NCBI GenBank assembly: GCA_017746715.1 | Contig: JAGHZQ010000047.1 | Span: 1 to 64,000 of the forward strand | Length of the DNA stretch: 64,000 bases | Direction: 5' to 3' | Origin: Cyanobacteria bacterium SBLK | GTDB lineage: Bacteria; Cyanobacteriota; Cyanobacteriia; Cyanobacteriales; Spirulinaceae | Part shown: positions 27,408 to 35,902 of the stretch, one piece after another | Numbering within the stretch: position 1 is the stretch's first letter | How the letters are laid out: every line of letters starts with the position of its first letter | Notes under the pieces: generated by a model | Databases searched by the model: none | Seen by the model: only the letters and a program-made list of their open reading frames with translations | What the model was told of the DNA's origin: nothing | Translations under genes and position numbers: made by a program

Positions 27408-27843
27408 TGCAGAAAATCTTTGGGGAGATATTCCAACTTCTGAAGATATGAGAACTCCCTCTACAATTTTACGAGAACAAGCATCTAAATTAACCGAGTT
27501 AACACAAGGATTATTGGAGGGAGAGGTTGTTTTCATCCCTTACGATAATATTTCTTTCGCTCATAAACTCTATGAGCGTCTAGATCCAAATCAACAGAAA
27601 TTTTATGGAACTCTGAGAATTAAAGTTCCTTCTCTAGCAAATTATACTTACTCTCTTTTAGAAATTGGATATTCCATACAAGCCTATCCTGTATTTGTTA
27701 GAAATTTAGCAGGTGAGGATAGCAAACAAGAATGTGCAAATGAAGAAGAATTTAAAGTCGTTTTAAGGGGGATATTATCCTCGGATGAAGTGAAACGAGT
27801 TATCGCAATTTTACTTTCTCAAATTCAGGCAGAAGTGCGTTAA
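27397..27843 (+). CDS. Hypothetical protein, partner of the lost EEP nuclease
   Basis: A 148-residue soluble protein with no domain I can name. It begins MNTNAENLWGDIPTSEDMRTP, then a helical stretch ILREQASKLTELTQGLLEGE, a central beta-rich part (FYGTLRIKVPSLANYTYSLL) and a helical end (DEVKRVIAILLSQIQAEV). The start overlaps the stop of the EEP remnant, so the two were once a translationally coupled pair. By this arrangement it probably acts with, regulates or protects against the nuclease; that is inference. The frame is intact although the partner is gone. Confidence 0.75.
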   Translation: MNTNAENLWGDIPTSEDMRTPSTILREQASKLTELTQGLLEGEVVFIPYDNISFAHKLYERLDPNQQKFYGTLRIKVPSLANYTYSLLEIGYSIQAYPVFVRNLAGEDSKQECANEEEFKVVLRGILSSDEVKRVIAILLSQIQAEVR

Positions 27844-27880
27844 AAAGGAGTACATCTCAGTTTCGCAAAAATACTCTATC

Positions 27881-28063
27881 CTATTCTGATACCGTTTCCT
27901 CTTTTCGTTTTTGAGAATGTAAATCAACCTCAAACTCGACAGGATAGGTTTGCTCCCAATACTCATCGAGTCCATGTTCGTCCCCAAACTCGCCAATTTC
28001 CTCATCAGAGATTGCTTGAGAAATTGAAGTTTTCTTATTGTTTGTTTTTTCGTCATTTTGCAT
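27881..28063 (-). CDS. Small acidic hypothetical protein
   Basis: A 60-residue frame from ATG 28063 (MQNDEKTNNKK), with GGAAG about 8 nt upstream. It is hydrophilic and acidic (ISDEEIGEFGDEHGLDEYWE), with no cysteine or membrane segment, so it would be a small soluble protein. An upstream ATG at 28108 would add 15 residues. No homology is recognised. Support is codon composition and a plausible ribosome site only, so it may not be real. Convergent with the 148-residue gene, 37 bp apart. Confidence 0.45.
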   Translation of the reverse strand: MQNDEKTNNKKTSISQAISDEEIGEFGDEHGLDEYWEQTYPVEFEVDLHSQKRKEETVSE

Positions 28064-28321
28064 CGTTTGTACTTCCGATCGCCTTACTTCCCCATAATAA
28101 CTTTTCAAAAATCCCCTTGTTTCTCAGACAAGCGATCGCTTTTCAGTGCAATTACGGATAATACTGTATTAACCTAACTCAAAAGACTTGTCAAGATCGG
28201 AACTGGATCGCAAAGGAGCAAAAAAACTTCAACGATACCGATCTGATTATCGCTCTTGTTTATGTCCGAAATCTAGAAATATGCTGTCAATAGAGGAAAC
28301 CAAAATCAGACGCATCAAATC

Positions 28322-30616
28322 ATGGACAACATTTCTGGAAACGAACAAAACCCCCTCATTGACAACAATCCCTATTCTGGCGAAACTCCCGAATTCTACT
28401 CCTTTGACGGCACGGGAAACAACTTAGACAACCCGGACTTAGGCACTCCCAATAGCGCGTTGCTCAATATCGCCCCCTTAGACTACGGCGACGGTTTCTC
28501 CAGTCCCAACGGACAAGACCGCCCCAACCCCCGTACTATCAGTAATGCGATCGCCCAACAGACTCAAAATACTCCCGAACCCCGAGGCTTAACCAACCTC
28601 ATTTGGACTTGGGGGCAATTTCTCGACCACGACCTCGGTCTCACTCCTGAAACTGGCGATCGCCCGAGCAGTATCCCCGTCCCCCTAGGAGATCCCTTTC
28701 TCGATCCCCAAGGTACGGGAAACGTCATCATTCCCATCAATGACAGCGTTTTCATCGAAGGCACCGGCACCGATGCCGAAAACCCCCGACAACTGCCCAA
28801 CGTCGTGACAACTTGGTTAGACGGCTCCAATATCTACGGCTCCGACGAAGAGCGATCGCACTTTCTCCGCAGTTTTGAAGGGGGCAAACTGAAAACCAGC
28901 GACGGTAACTTTCTCCCCTTCAACGATGGCACCATCGAAAATGACAACCCCCGAGGATTAGATCCCGCGCAACTCTATGTGGGGGGAGACGTGCGCGCTA
29001 ACGAAAACTCCCCCCTCCTAACCATGCACACCTTGTTTGTGCGAGAACACAATCGCCTCGCCGCAGAATTGGCCGAAGCGCACCCCAACTGGACCGACGA
29101 GGAAATCTTTCAGCGCGCCCGCCAAATCAATGTCGCCCAATATCAAGCCATTACCTACCAAGAATATTTACCCGCCCTATTGGGACAAAATGCCGTTTCC
29201 GACTATAACGGTTATGACAATACCATAAATCCCAGTGTCAGCCGGACTTTTAGTACCGCCGCCTTTCGCTTGGGTCACACGCAATTGAGTTCGGAAATTC
29301 AACGCCTCTCTCCTGAAGGAGAAGCAATTCCCGAAGGCAATTTGACCCTTGCCGATGTCTTCTTTCAACCCGGTAGCGTCATTCAAGAAGCAGGCATCGA
29401 CCCCATCATTCGCGGTATTGCCTCCTCTTTGAGTCAGCAAGTCGATAATCAATTAATCGACGACGTGCGTAACCTACTGTTTGGTTTTGGACCCAATGCC
29501 ACCGGACGAGACCTATCGGCAATCAACATCGAACGAGGTCGCATCAACGGACTGGCAGACTATAATACGATTCGAGAGTCTTTTGGCTTGCAACGGGTCG
29601 CCAGTTTTGCAGACATCACCTCAGATATTGAAAAGCAAGCTACCTTAGAAGAACTGTACGGCAATGTCGATAATATTGATGCCTTTGTGGGGATGCTAGC
29701 AGAGGATTTGCAACCCGATTCTAGCGTCGGCGAAACCGTCGGTACGATTTTGCTGGATCAGTTTACGCGACTGCGGGATGGCGATCGCTTCTACTACGAA
29801 AATCAGTTTTCCCCAGAAGAAATCGAAGCGATCGAACAAACAACCCTTTCAGATATCATTCGCCGCAATACCGATACAACTGTTATTCAAGATAATGCCT
29901 TCTCTCTCATTAACGAGGGCACTTCAGGGGATGACATTCTCAACGGCGGACTGGGTAACGATACCCTCAACGGCGGTCGCGGGAACGATACCCTGCGCGG
30001 AAAATTCGGCGACGATATTCTCAACGGCGATCGCGGAAACGATATCCTTAATGGGGGTCGCGGAGACGATATTCTCAACGGCGATCGCGGAAACGATATC
30101 CTCAATGGGGGTCGCGGAGACGATATTCTCAACGGCGATCGCGGAGACGATAACCTCAATGGTGGCGGCGGACGCGATACCCTCACCGGCGGTCGCGGAA
30201 ACGATATCCTCAATGGGGGTGGAGGCCGCGATCTCCTCACTGGCGATCGCGGTGACGATACCCTTAATGGCGGTTTGGGGAATGACGACCTCAACGGCGG
30301 TCGCGGGAACGATACCCTCAATGGGGGTGGAGGCCGCGATCTCCTCACTGGCGGTCGCGGTGACGATCTCTTCATTCTTGGAGATAGCAACGGCACTTTT
30401 TACGCCGAACAAGGCGATCTCGATTACGCAGAGATCGCAGATTTTACGACGGGTAAGGATCTGATTCAACTGGGAGGCGGTATTGGCGATTATGCCTTCG
30501 ATACCTCCGATCGATATTCTCTCATTGGCAGTCTCAACAACGGACAGTTCGATTTGATTGCAAAGGTCGAGAATGGCGGCACGGGCTTCAATGAGGCCGA
30601 TTTCACTTTTATCTAA
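28322..30616 (+). CDS. Animal-type heme peroxidase with RTX calcium-binding tail
   Basis: A 764-residue exoprotein. Residues ~70-520 are a heme peroxidase of the animal/peroxidasin class: distal-side motif [50 protein letters not shown] with the catalytic Arg, and the proximal His in [13 protein letters not shown]. From about 533 to 685 there are glycine/aspartate nonapeptides ([10 protein letters not shown] type) that form a calcium beta-roll, as in type I-secreted proteins, followed by a terminal unit [10 protein letters not shown] and an aliphatic C-terminus. No Sec signal is present, consistent with type I export; no exporter genes are nearby. Likely role: extracellular oxidation or halide chemistry; substrate unknown. 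Confidence 0.93.
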   Translation: MDNISGNEQNPLIDNNPYSGETPEFYSFDGTGNNLDNPDLGTPNSALLNIAPLDYGDGFSSPNGQDRPNPRTISNAIAQQTQNTPEPRGLTNLIWTWGQFLDHDLGLTPETGDRPSSIPVPLGDPFLDPQGTGNVIIPINDSVFIEGTGTDAENPRQLPNVVTTWLDGSNIYGSDEERSHFLRSFEGGKLKTSDGNFLPFNDGTIENDNPRGLDPAQLYVGGDVRANENSPLLTMHTLFVREHNRLAAELAEAHPNWTDEEIFQRARQINVAQYQAITYQEYLPALLGQNAVSDYNGYDNTINPSVSRTFSTAAFRLGHTQLSSEIQRLSPEGEAIPEGNLTLADVFFQPGSVIQEAGIDPIIRGIASSLSQQVDNQLIDDVRNLLFGFGPNATGRDLSAINIERGRINGLADYNTIRESFGLQRVASFADITSDIEKQATLEELYGNVDNIDAFVGMLAEDLQPDSSVGETVGTILLDQFTRLRDGDRFYYENQFSPEEIEAIEQTTLSDIIRRNTDTTVIQDNAFSLINEGTSGDDILNGGLGNDTLNGGRGNDTLRGKFGDDILNGDRGNDILNGGRGDDILNGDRGNDILNGGRGDDILNGDRGDDNLNGGGGRDTLTGGRGNDILNGGGGRDLLTGDRGDDTLNGGLGNDDLNGGRGNDTLNGGGGRDLLTGGRGDDLFILGDSNGTFYAEQGDLDYAEIADFTTGKDLIQLGGGIGDYAFDTSDRYSLIGSLNNGQFDLIAKVENGGTGFNEADFTFI
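29918..30372 (+). repeat. RTX-coding tandem repeats
   Basis: About 17 units of roughly 27 bp encode the calcium-binding nonapeptides. Four units contain a HIP1 octamer in the phrase GGCGATCGCGG (Gly-Asp-Arg-Gly), at about 30026, 30080, 30134 and 30242. The high unit similarity suggests recent copying. Confidence 0.88.
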
Positions 30617-30631
30617 AACCTAAACTTCGTA

Positions 30632-30657
30632 CAATTCAAAATTCAAAATTTTGAATT
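30632..30657. repeat. AATTCAAA repeat forming an 18-bp palindrome
   Basis: Tandem AATTCAAA units run into a perfect palindrome AATTCAAAATTTTGAATT at 30640-30657, in the 73-bp gap between the peroxidase and the polyferredoxin gene. It could act as a weak terminator or processing hairpin. Confidence 0.75.
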
Positions 30658-30689
30658 CCAAAAATGGTCAACTAGGAGATTTTTCAAAG

Positions 30690-33098
30690 ATGATTGGTAA
30701 AGCTCCAGAACGCATTCTACACCTTTTTCGTTGGGTATTGGTTATCGGTTGGTTAGTTCTTATTGCCTCGTTCTTTTACGATCCCATTTCTCCAGCTTGG
30801 ACCGATCCCGATCTTGCTTTTAGTCCTTTTGCCGATCGCCTTTTGGCTCTAGAGTCTCATCAGTGCGTCCGCGTTCAAGGAGAATGCCTCCAAGAACAAC
30901 TTTATCCCATCGGTGCAAAAGTTTTTTGGGGGATGGTCGTCCCCAGTGGCATTTTCATCGTCTTGGTTTTGGGACATGAATTTTGGCGGCGCTTGTGTCC
31001 TCTCTATTTCCTCTCTCAAATTCCCAGGGCGTTAGGACTGAAACCGATCCTCAAAATTGCCAACGCTCGCTGGTTGCAAACCAATCATCTTTATCTGCAA
31101 TTTTTCTTACTCTTTCTGGGCGTAAATTTGCGGATTTTGTTGGTCAATTCAACACCGTTACTCTTAGGTTCGTTTCTCCTGCTGACTATTGCCGCGGCGA
31201 TCGCGATCGTGGCCCTGTATGGAGGACGAAGTTGGTGTCACTATGTCTGTCCTTTTGGTCTCGTGCAACTGATATTTACCGGGCCCAAAGGACTTTTAGG
31301 AGCTTCTGCCCATCAAATGCCTGCCAATGCAATAACGCAATCTAGTTGTCGTACCATCGATGCTAAAACGGGTGAGGAAAAACCTGCTTGTATTGGCTGC
31401 AAATCCAATTGTTTTGATATCGATGCGGAGAAATCTTACTGGCAACAACTCACCCAACCGGGTCGCCAATTCGCACATTACGGTTATTTGGGGATCGTTG
31501 CGGGTTACATTCTCTACTTTTTTCTCTATGCGGGCAACTGGCATTACTATTTTTCCGGGGCTTGGACTCATGAAGAAAATCAATTAGAAACCTTAATGCA
31601 ATCGGGTTTTTACCTCAGCGATCGCCCCCTGCCCATTCCTAAATTACTGGCCGTTCCCCTTACGTTTATCGCTTGTATTGCCCTAAGCTATTACTTGGGT
31701 CGAAAGCTGGAAAATTATCTCAAACGTCGCGATCGCTCTCTCTCCTCCGAACAAGTTCGCCATCGCGCTTTTTCTCTCTTTACCGGCTTGTCTTTCAATC
31801 TCTTCTTTCTCTATGGCGGTCGTCCCATTATTCTCAAATGGCCTCTTCCTTGGCAATTTGCCTTTCAGAGTTTGATTGTCAGCGTCAGCATCCTTTGGCT
31901 GTATCGAACTTATCAGCGAACCTCTCAACAATATCTTAAAGAAAGCCTCAAAGATCGCTTCATTCGACAACTGAAAAAACTGCCGATTGACTTCTCTCAA
32001 TACTTGCAAAATCGGTCTTTAGAAGACCTCAAACCGGATGAGTTAGAAGTTCTCGATCTCGTTCTCCCTCAGATTTCCTTACAGGAGCGATCGCAAGTCT
32101 ACAAAGGGGTTTTAACTGAGGCTTTATCAAGAGGAATGCTCAACACATCTCATCACTTCAATTTCTTGCAATATCTCGGCATTCAATGCCAGATCGAACC
32201 GGAAGAATACGCCCGCCTCGTCAAGGAAATTGTTGCCGAAAATCCCCATATCTTGCAAAAAGCCAGCGAAGATAATCAATTGCGAATTCAAAGTTATAAA
32301 GCTGCTTTAGAATCCTCGATCGTCGAATTAGTAGAAAGCGGTATGTCAAGGGACGAAGCGATCGCCCTCAAACGCCCTCAAATTCGCGCCCTCCGACGAG
32401 AATATCGCATTGGTGCAGAAGAACAAGCGCGCATCTTATCGGAAGGAATTTTACAACAGGATGGAGAACTATGGCGCAGGGCGGAAGTTTATCTCGAACG
32501 GTTGCAAGTTTGGGGGACTCGCTGGCAAATTTTACATCTTTTTCTCTTGCAAAATGATAATCCCATTTGGATTTTATTACAAGAGACTGTCGAATCGGAA
32601 CAGAAACAAGTTCTCATTCCTTTGTTGAAAAAATTAGAATTTTTAGGAGGTGAGAAAAATGGCTTAAAATTGGCACGACGAACGGGACTATTAGCCCATA
32701 ATATTTTACCTGATTTATTAGCAGAACCCTCTCTTTCATGGCAAAAACGTCTCGATCCCGAAGTCTTGGAATTGCTACAATCTTCTGTAAATCGCGAGTT
32801 AAGCGATCGCGCTGAAGTCAGTATTTCTCGAGAGCGCTTGCTGGCAGTTTTGGACGATCTTTTAGCAGAAGAAAATCCTTTCTTGCAAGCCGTCAGCCTC
32901 CGCGCTTTGTATACCATTGATTCTCATCAAAGTAAAGCGCGATCGCACGAAATTCTCTCCCATTCTTCCCCGCATCCCCTCTTAGAAGAAACGGCCAAAA
33001 GTTTGCTCGAATATAGCGATTTAGGGATGTTTGCAAGGCTCTTACACTATTTTGAACCAACGGAGATCAAACGCCTCGTGTTGGCTCTCAAAAATTGA
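30690..33098 (+). CDS. Membrane 4Fe-4S polyferredoxin-like protein with long helical C-terminus
   Basis: An 802-residue protein from ATG 30690 (AGGAG 11 nt upstream). The first ~420 residues hold about eight membrane segments and cysteine clusters: RLCPLYFLS, SWCHYVCPFGLVQL and CRTIDAK...ACIGCKSNCFDID. This resembles NapH/NosR/RdxA-type membrane iron-sulfur proteins that pass electrons across or along the membrane. Residues ~430-802 are soluble and helical (repeated short helices, e.g. VLDLVLPQISLQERSQ and HEAT-like pairs near the end) with no named domain. The next gene encodes a flavin/2Fe-2S reductase, suggesting NAD(P)H -> reductase -> this protein. Acceptor unknown. Confidence 0.82.
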   Translation: MIGKAPERILHLFRWVLVIGWLVLIASFFYDPISPAWTDPDLAFSPFADRLLALESHQCVRVQGECLQEQLYPIGAKVFWGMVVPSGIFIVLVLGHEFWRRLCPLYFLSQIPRALGLKPILKIANARWLQTNHLYLQFFLLFLGVNLRILLVNSTPLLLGSFLLLTIAAAIAIVALYGGRSWCHYVCPFGLVQLIFTGPKGLLGASAHQMPANAITQSSCRTIDAKTGEEKPACIGCKSNCFDIDAEKSYWQQLTQPGRQFAHYGYLGIVAGYILYFFLYAGNWHYYFSGAWTHEENQLETLMQSGFYLSDRPLPIPKLLAVPLTFIACIALSYYLGRKLENYLKRRDRSLSSEQVRHRAFSLFTGLSFNLFFLYGGRPIILKWPLPWQFAFQSLIVSVSILWLYRTYQRTSQQYLKESLKDRFIRQLKKLPIDFSQYLQNRSLEDLKPDELEVLDLVLPQISLQERSQVYKGVLTEALSRGMLNTSHHFNFLQYLGIQCQIEPEEYARLVKEIVAENPHILQKASEDNQLRIQSYKAALESSIVELVESGMSRDEAIALKRPQIRALRREYRIGAEEQARILSEGILQQDGELWRRAEVYLERLQVWGTRWQILHLFLLQNDNPIWILLQETVESEQKQVLIPLLKKLEFLGGEKNGLKLARRTGLLAHNILPDLLAEPSLSWQKRLDPEVLELLQSSVNRELSDRAEVSISRERLLAVLDDLLAEENPFLQAVSLRALYTIDSHQSKARSHEILSHSSPHPLLEETAKSLLEYSDLGMFARLLHYFEPTEIKRLVLALKN

Positions 33099-33198
33099 GC
33101 GCAGTTTCGCAATAGGTGCGTTACGCTTTCACAAACGACACCCGACAAGTTTGCTTTCTTCACCTTTTCAAGTAACATTACTCCCGACACCAAAGATT

Positions 33199-34740
33199 AT
33201 GTCTGCAATTAAACTTTTTCTCACTTATCGTGGCGACCTCGGTCAAGAACTCGAACTCGATCCGATTCAGCATTGGAATGACGAATGTTTTGTCGGTAGC
33301 GATCCGCGCTGTTGCCTCCCGATTAATGCAACGGGAATTAGTCCCCAACAAGGTAAAATTTGTCTCCAAGATGGCAATTATTACTATAGCGATTTGGAAA
33401 GCGGTAATATTTCCTATTTGAATAAAAAAGCCCTCGAACCCCATCAAATGTATCGTTTGAAAACGGGCGATTTAATTGAGTTTGGTTCTGTTTTTATTCT
33501 CATTATTTCCTTGGGAGATAATCCGAATAGCGATCGCGCCCCCTCGAACCAAGAATGTATGCCCTTAGCAACAGTCGATCCCAGTTCTCTAACGTATTGG
33601 CAGGGCAAAGAATTAACAGTTTCTTGTGTCGGTATCGTTGAAGAAACTATCGATACAAAAACCTTTCGTTTTGTCAGTCCTTCTCCCTTGCTTTTCAAGT
33701 ACCAACCGGGACAATTTGTGACGTTGAGCTTACCGATTGAAGGTAAACAAGTCCTGCGTTCTTATACCCTTTCTTCTTCTCCTTCCCGTCCCCACACTTT
33801 AGAGATTACCGTCAAGCGAGTTCAAGGGGGATTGGTTTCCAACTGGCTGCACGATCGACTGAAAATCGGAGATGAAGTGAAATTCAAAGGGGTTTTTGGC
33901 AAATTTACCTGTTGCGATCGCCCTGCACAAAAATTGCTCTTCATTTCTGCCGGAAGCGGCATTACACCCATGATGTCCATGTCTCGATGGTTGTTGGATA
34001 CAGCCGCCAATACGGATATTATCTTTCTCCACAGTGCCAAAACCCCAGAAGATATTATTTTTTGTCGGGAGTTAGAAGCGATCGCCGCCAATAGTCCCAA
34101 CTTTAAGTTAGGATTTACAGTAACTCGCCTGCAACCGGGACGAGTTTGGTGGGGATATACCGGACGTTTGAATGAGACCTTATTAAAAGCGATCGCGCCG
34201 GATTTTCGAGAACGAGAGGTTTTTGTCTGCGGAGCCGATGGCTTTATGCAAGGGGTCAAAACCCTGTTGGAGAAGGAAAACTTCCCGATGCAGCAATATC
34301 GTGCGGAAAGTTTTGGGGGTTCTCTTCCGCAAAAATCGGTTCGGGAAACGCCGAGAGCGATCGCCCCTCACCGTCCAGAAAAATTAGATTTAGTTTCCCT
34401 TCTGGCTGAAGCAGAAACGCTTTCCCCTCGCGGAGAGGTCGAACTCCCCACCAATGGCAAAGCCGTTGCTACCGCGATCGCCCCACTCGCAACAGTCGTA
34501 CTGGCAGAGCGGGGAAAAGAAATTGAGTGCAATGGCGAAGAAACTATTTTAGAGGTTGCGGCGGCGGCGGGGGTAGACCTGCCTGCGGGATGCCGCATGG
34601 GAGCTTGCGGGGTTTGCAAGCAAAAGTTAGTCTCCGGCAAAGTCACCTATGAGGGGGATATGACTTGCGAGGAGGGGTTTGTGTTAACTTGCGCTGCCAA
34701 ACCCGTCGGACGGGTCGCGATCGCAGATATAGAGAGTTAG
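33199..34740 (+). CDS. FHA domain - FAD/NAD(P) reductase - 2Fe-2S ferredoxin fusion
   Basis: A 513-residue protein from ATG 33199 (MSAIKLFLTYRG). Residues ~25-95 form an FHA domain (CFVGSDPRC...GKICLQDGNYYYSDL...LKTGDLIEFG), which usually binds phosphothreonine. Residues ~130-345 are a ferredoxin-reductase module: FAD motif RSYTLSSSPSR, NAD(P) motif FISAGSGITPMM and VFVCGADGFMQ. A linker of ~80 residues leads to a plant-type 2Fe-2S domain with CRMGACGVC and TCAAKP cysteines. The reductase-ferredoxin order is as in Hcr/PaaE-type enzymes; the FHA part is the unusual addition. It lies 100 bp downstream of the polyferredoxin gene and has its own terminator. Confidence 0.9.
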   Translation: MSAIKLFLTYRGDLGQELELDPIQHWNDECFVGSDPRCCLPINATGISPQQGKICLQDGNYYYSDLESGNISYLNKKALEPHQMYRLKTGDLIEFGSVFILIISLGDNPNSDRAPSNQECMPLATVDPSSLTYWQGKELTVSCVGIVEETIDTKTFRFVSPSPLLFKYQPGQFVTLSLPIEGKQVLRSYTLSSSPSRPHTLEITVKRVQGGLVSNWLHDRLKIGDEVKFKGVFGKFTCCDRPAQKLLFISAGSGITPMMSMSRWLLDTAANTDIIFLHSAKTPEDIIFCRELEAIAANSPNFKLGFTVTRLQPGRVWWGYTGRLNETLLKAIAPDFREREVFVCGADGFMQGVKTLLEKENFPMQQYRAESFGGSLPQKSVRETPRAIAPHRPEKLDLVSLLAEAETLSPRGEVELPTNGKAVATAIAPLATVVLAERGKEIECNGEETILEVAAAAGVDLPAGCRMGACGVCKQKLVSGKVTYEGDMTCEEGFVLTCAAKPVGRVAIADIES

Positions 34741-34749
34741 GAGGGACCC

Positions 34750-34783
34750 AACCCGATTTCTGCCCGAGAAATCGGGTTTCTTT
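34750..34783 (+). terminator. Terminator after the FHA-reductase gene
   Basis: A 10-bp perfect stem AACCCGATTT / AAATCGGGTT (34750-34759, 34769-34778) with a 9-nt loop and TCTTT following. It ends the polyferredoxin/reductase unit. Confidence 0.8.
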
Positions 34784-34822
34784 ACAGATATCCGGCAAGC
34801 CTGCATTGGCAGGCAGCAAGAC

Positions 34823-35902
34823 TTATGCCGGCAAGGTCAGTTCAAAAATAGAACCTCGGGGCTGGTTATTTTTGACGCAAATATTACCCCCGTGAGCTTC
34901 GGCAACCATTTTGCAGAAAGCTAAACCCAAGCCAATTTGCGAGATATCCGGCATGGGCGTTCCCACTTCGTATTTCTCAAAAATCTTCTGCTGTAAGGCT
35001 TCGGGAATGCCTGCCCCCGAATCGATTACTTGGATTTTAGAATTGCCGGCCTCGAGCCATTCTACATTGACGACAATTTCGCTATTGTTAGGAGAAAACT
35101 TGATGGCATTGGAGAGCAGATTATCCAGCAAGCGGCGGATCGTGGTGAAATCTCCCGAAATTTTATACTCGGAGTCCAGGGAGAAATGAGAGACCAACAC
35201 TTGATTTTTTTGTGCCGCGATCGCTTCAAAATTACCGAGTACTGCATGGATGAGGGCGCAAAGATCGACTTCCGTGCGATTGAGACGAATTTTTCCCGAT
35301 TCAATTGACGAAATGGTGAGCAAATCGTCAATTAATCCCTGTAACATTTGGGCGGAGGAATGGGCGCGATCGATGAGTCCCCAAGCCAAGTCCGTGTTGA
35401 GAGATTTCATGGTGTCAAGCAGTTCCAAGTTGGCTAAAACCCCCGTTAGAGGATTGCGCAAATCGTGAACGATCATTTTGACCATATCTTCGCGCAATCC
35501 GAATAAAGTTTGCAGGCGATCGTATTGATACTTAATTCGCAATAGAGATTGAATTCTGGCCCGCAGTTCGTACCGATTGACGGGTTTGCTGATAAAATCG
35601 TCGGCACCGGCTGCCAAACAGCGAGCCAAGTCTTCCTTAGCCGTCAGAGCCGTGATCGCGATCACGGGAATGGCTTGCCATCGAACATTCGCTTTAATGG
35701 TTTGACAAACTTCAATGCCATCCATTCCCGGCATCATGACATCCAACAAAACCAAATCCGGGGGCAAAATTTCGAGAAAGGCAATTCCCTCTCGACCGTT
35801 CGCCGCGTAGTACAAGTCCCAGTCTCCTTCGTTTAAAAGCGTTTCGATGACATCAAAATTATCGGGTTCGTCATCCACAATCAAAATCGACGGCGCTTTC
35901 AT
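34823..35902 (-). CDS. Response regulator-histidine kinase (REC-HisKA-HATPase)
   Basis: A 359-residue cytosolic hybrid in which the receiver comes first. REC is residues 4-120 with acidic pocket Asp10/Asp11, phospho-acceptor Asp54 (LLDVMMPGMDG) and Lys in FISKPVNR. HisKA follows with His146 in MIVHDLRNPLTGVLANLE, then ATPase boxes LLSNAIKFSP (N), IDSGAGIP (G1) and IGLGLAFCKM (G2). Such proteins are usually driven by an upstream hybrid kinase. The start overlaps the stop of the 1531-residue hybrid kinase by 4 bp, so they are translated together and most likely form one phosphorelay. Confidence 0.95.
   Translation of the reverse strand: MKAPSILIVDDEPDNFDVIETLLNEGDWDLYYAANGREGIAFLEILPPDLVLLDVMMPGMDGIEVCQTIKANVRWQAIPVIAITALTAKEDLARCLAAGADDFISKPVNRYELRARIQSLLRIKYQYDRLQTLFGLREDMVKMIVHDLRNPLTGVLANLELLDTMKSLNTDLAWGLIDRAHSSAQMLQGLIDDLLTISSIESGKIRLNRTEVDLCALIHAVLGNFEAIAAQKNQVLVSHFSLDSEYKISGDFTTIRRLLDNLLSNAIKFSPNNSEIVVNVEWLEAGNSKIQVIDSGAGIPEALQQKIFEKYEVGTPMPDISQIGLGLAFCKMVAEAHGGNICVKNNQPRGSIFELTLPA

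Noticed and set aside
29778..30469. Long open frames in other frames and on the minus strand across the RTX repeats (Pro/Arg/Ser-rich)
   Set aside because: Open only because the repeats lack stops in several frames; composition is a repeat artefact.
33031..33198. N-terminal extension of the FHA-reductase into the previous gene
   Set aside because: The extension overlaps the polyferredoxin gene and is not FHA-like.
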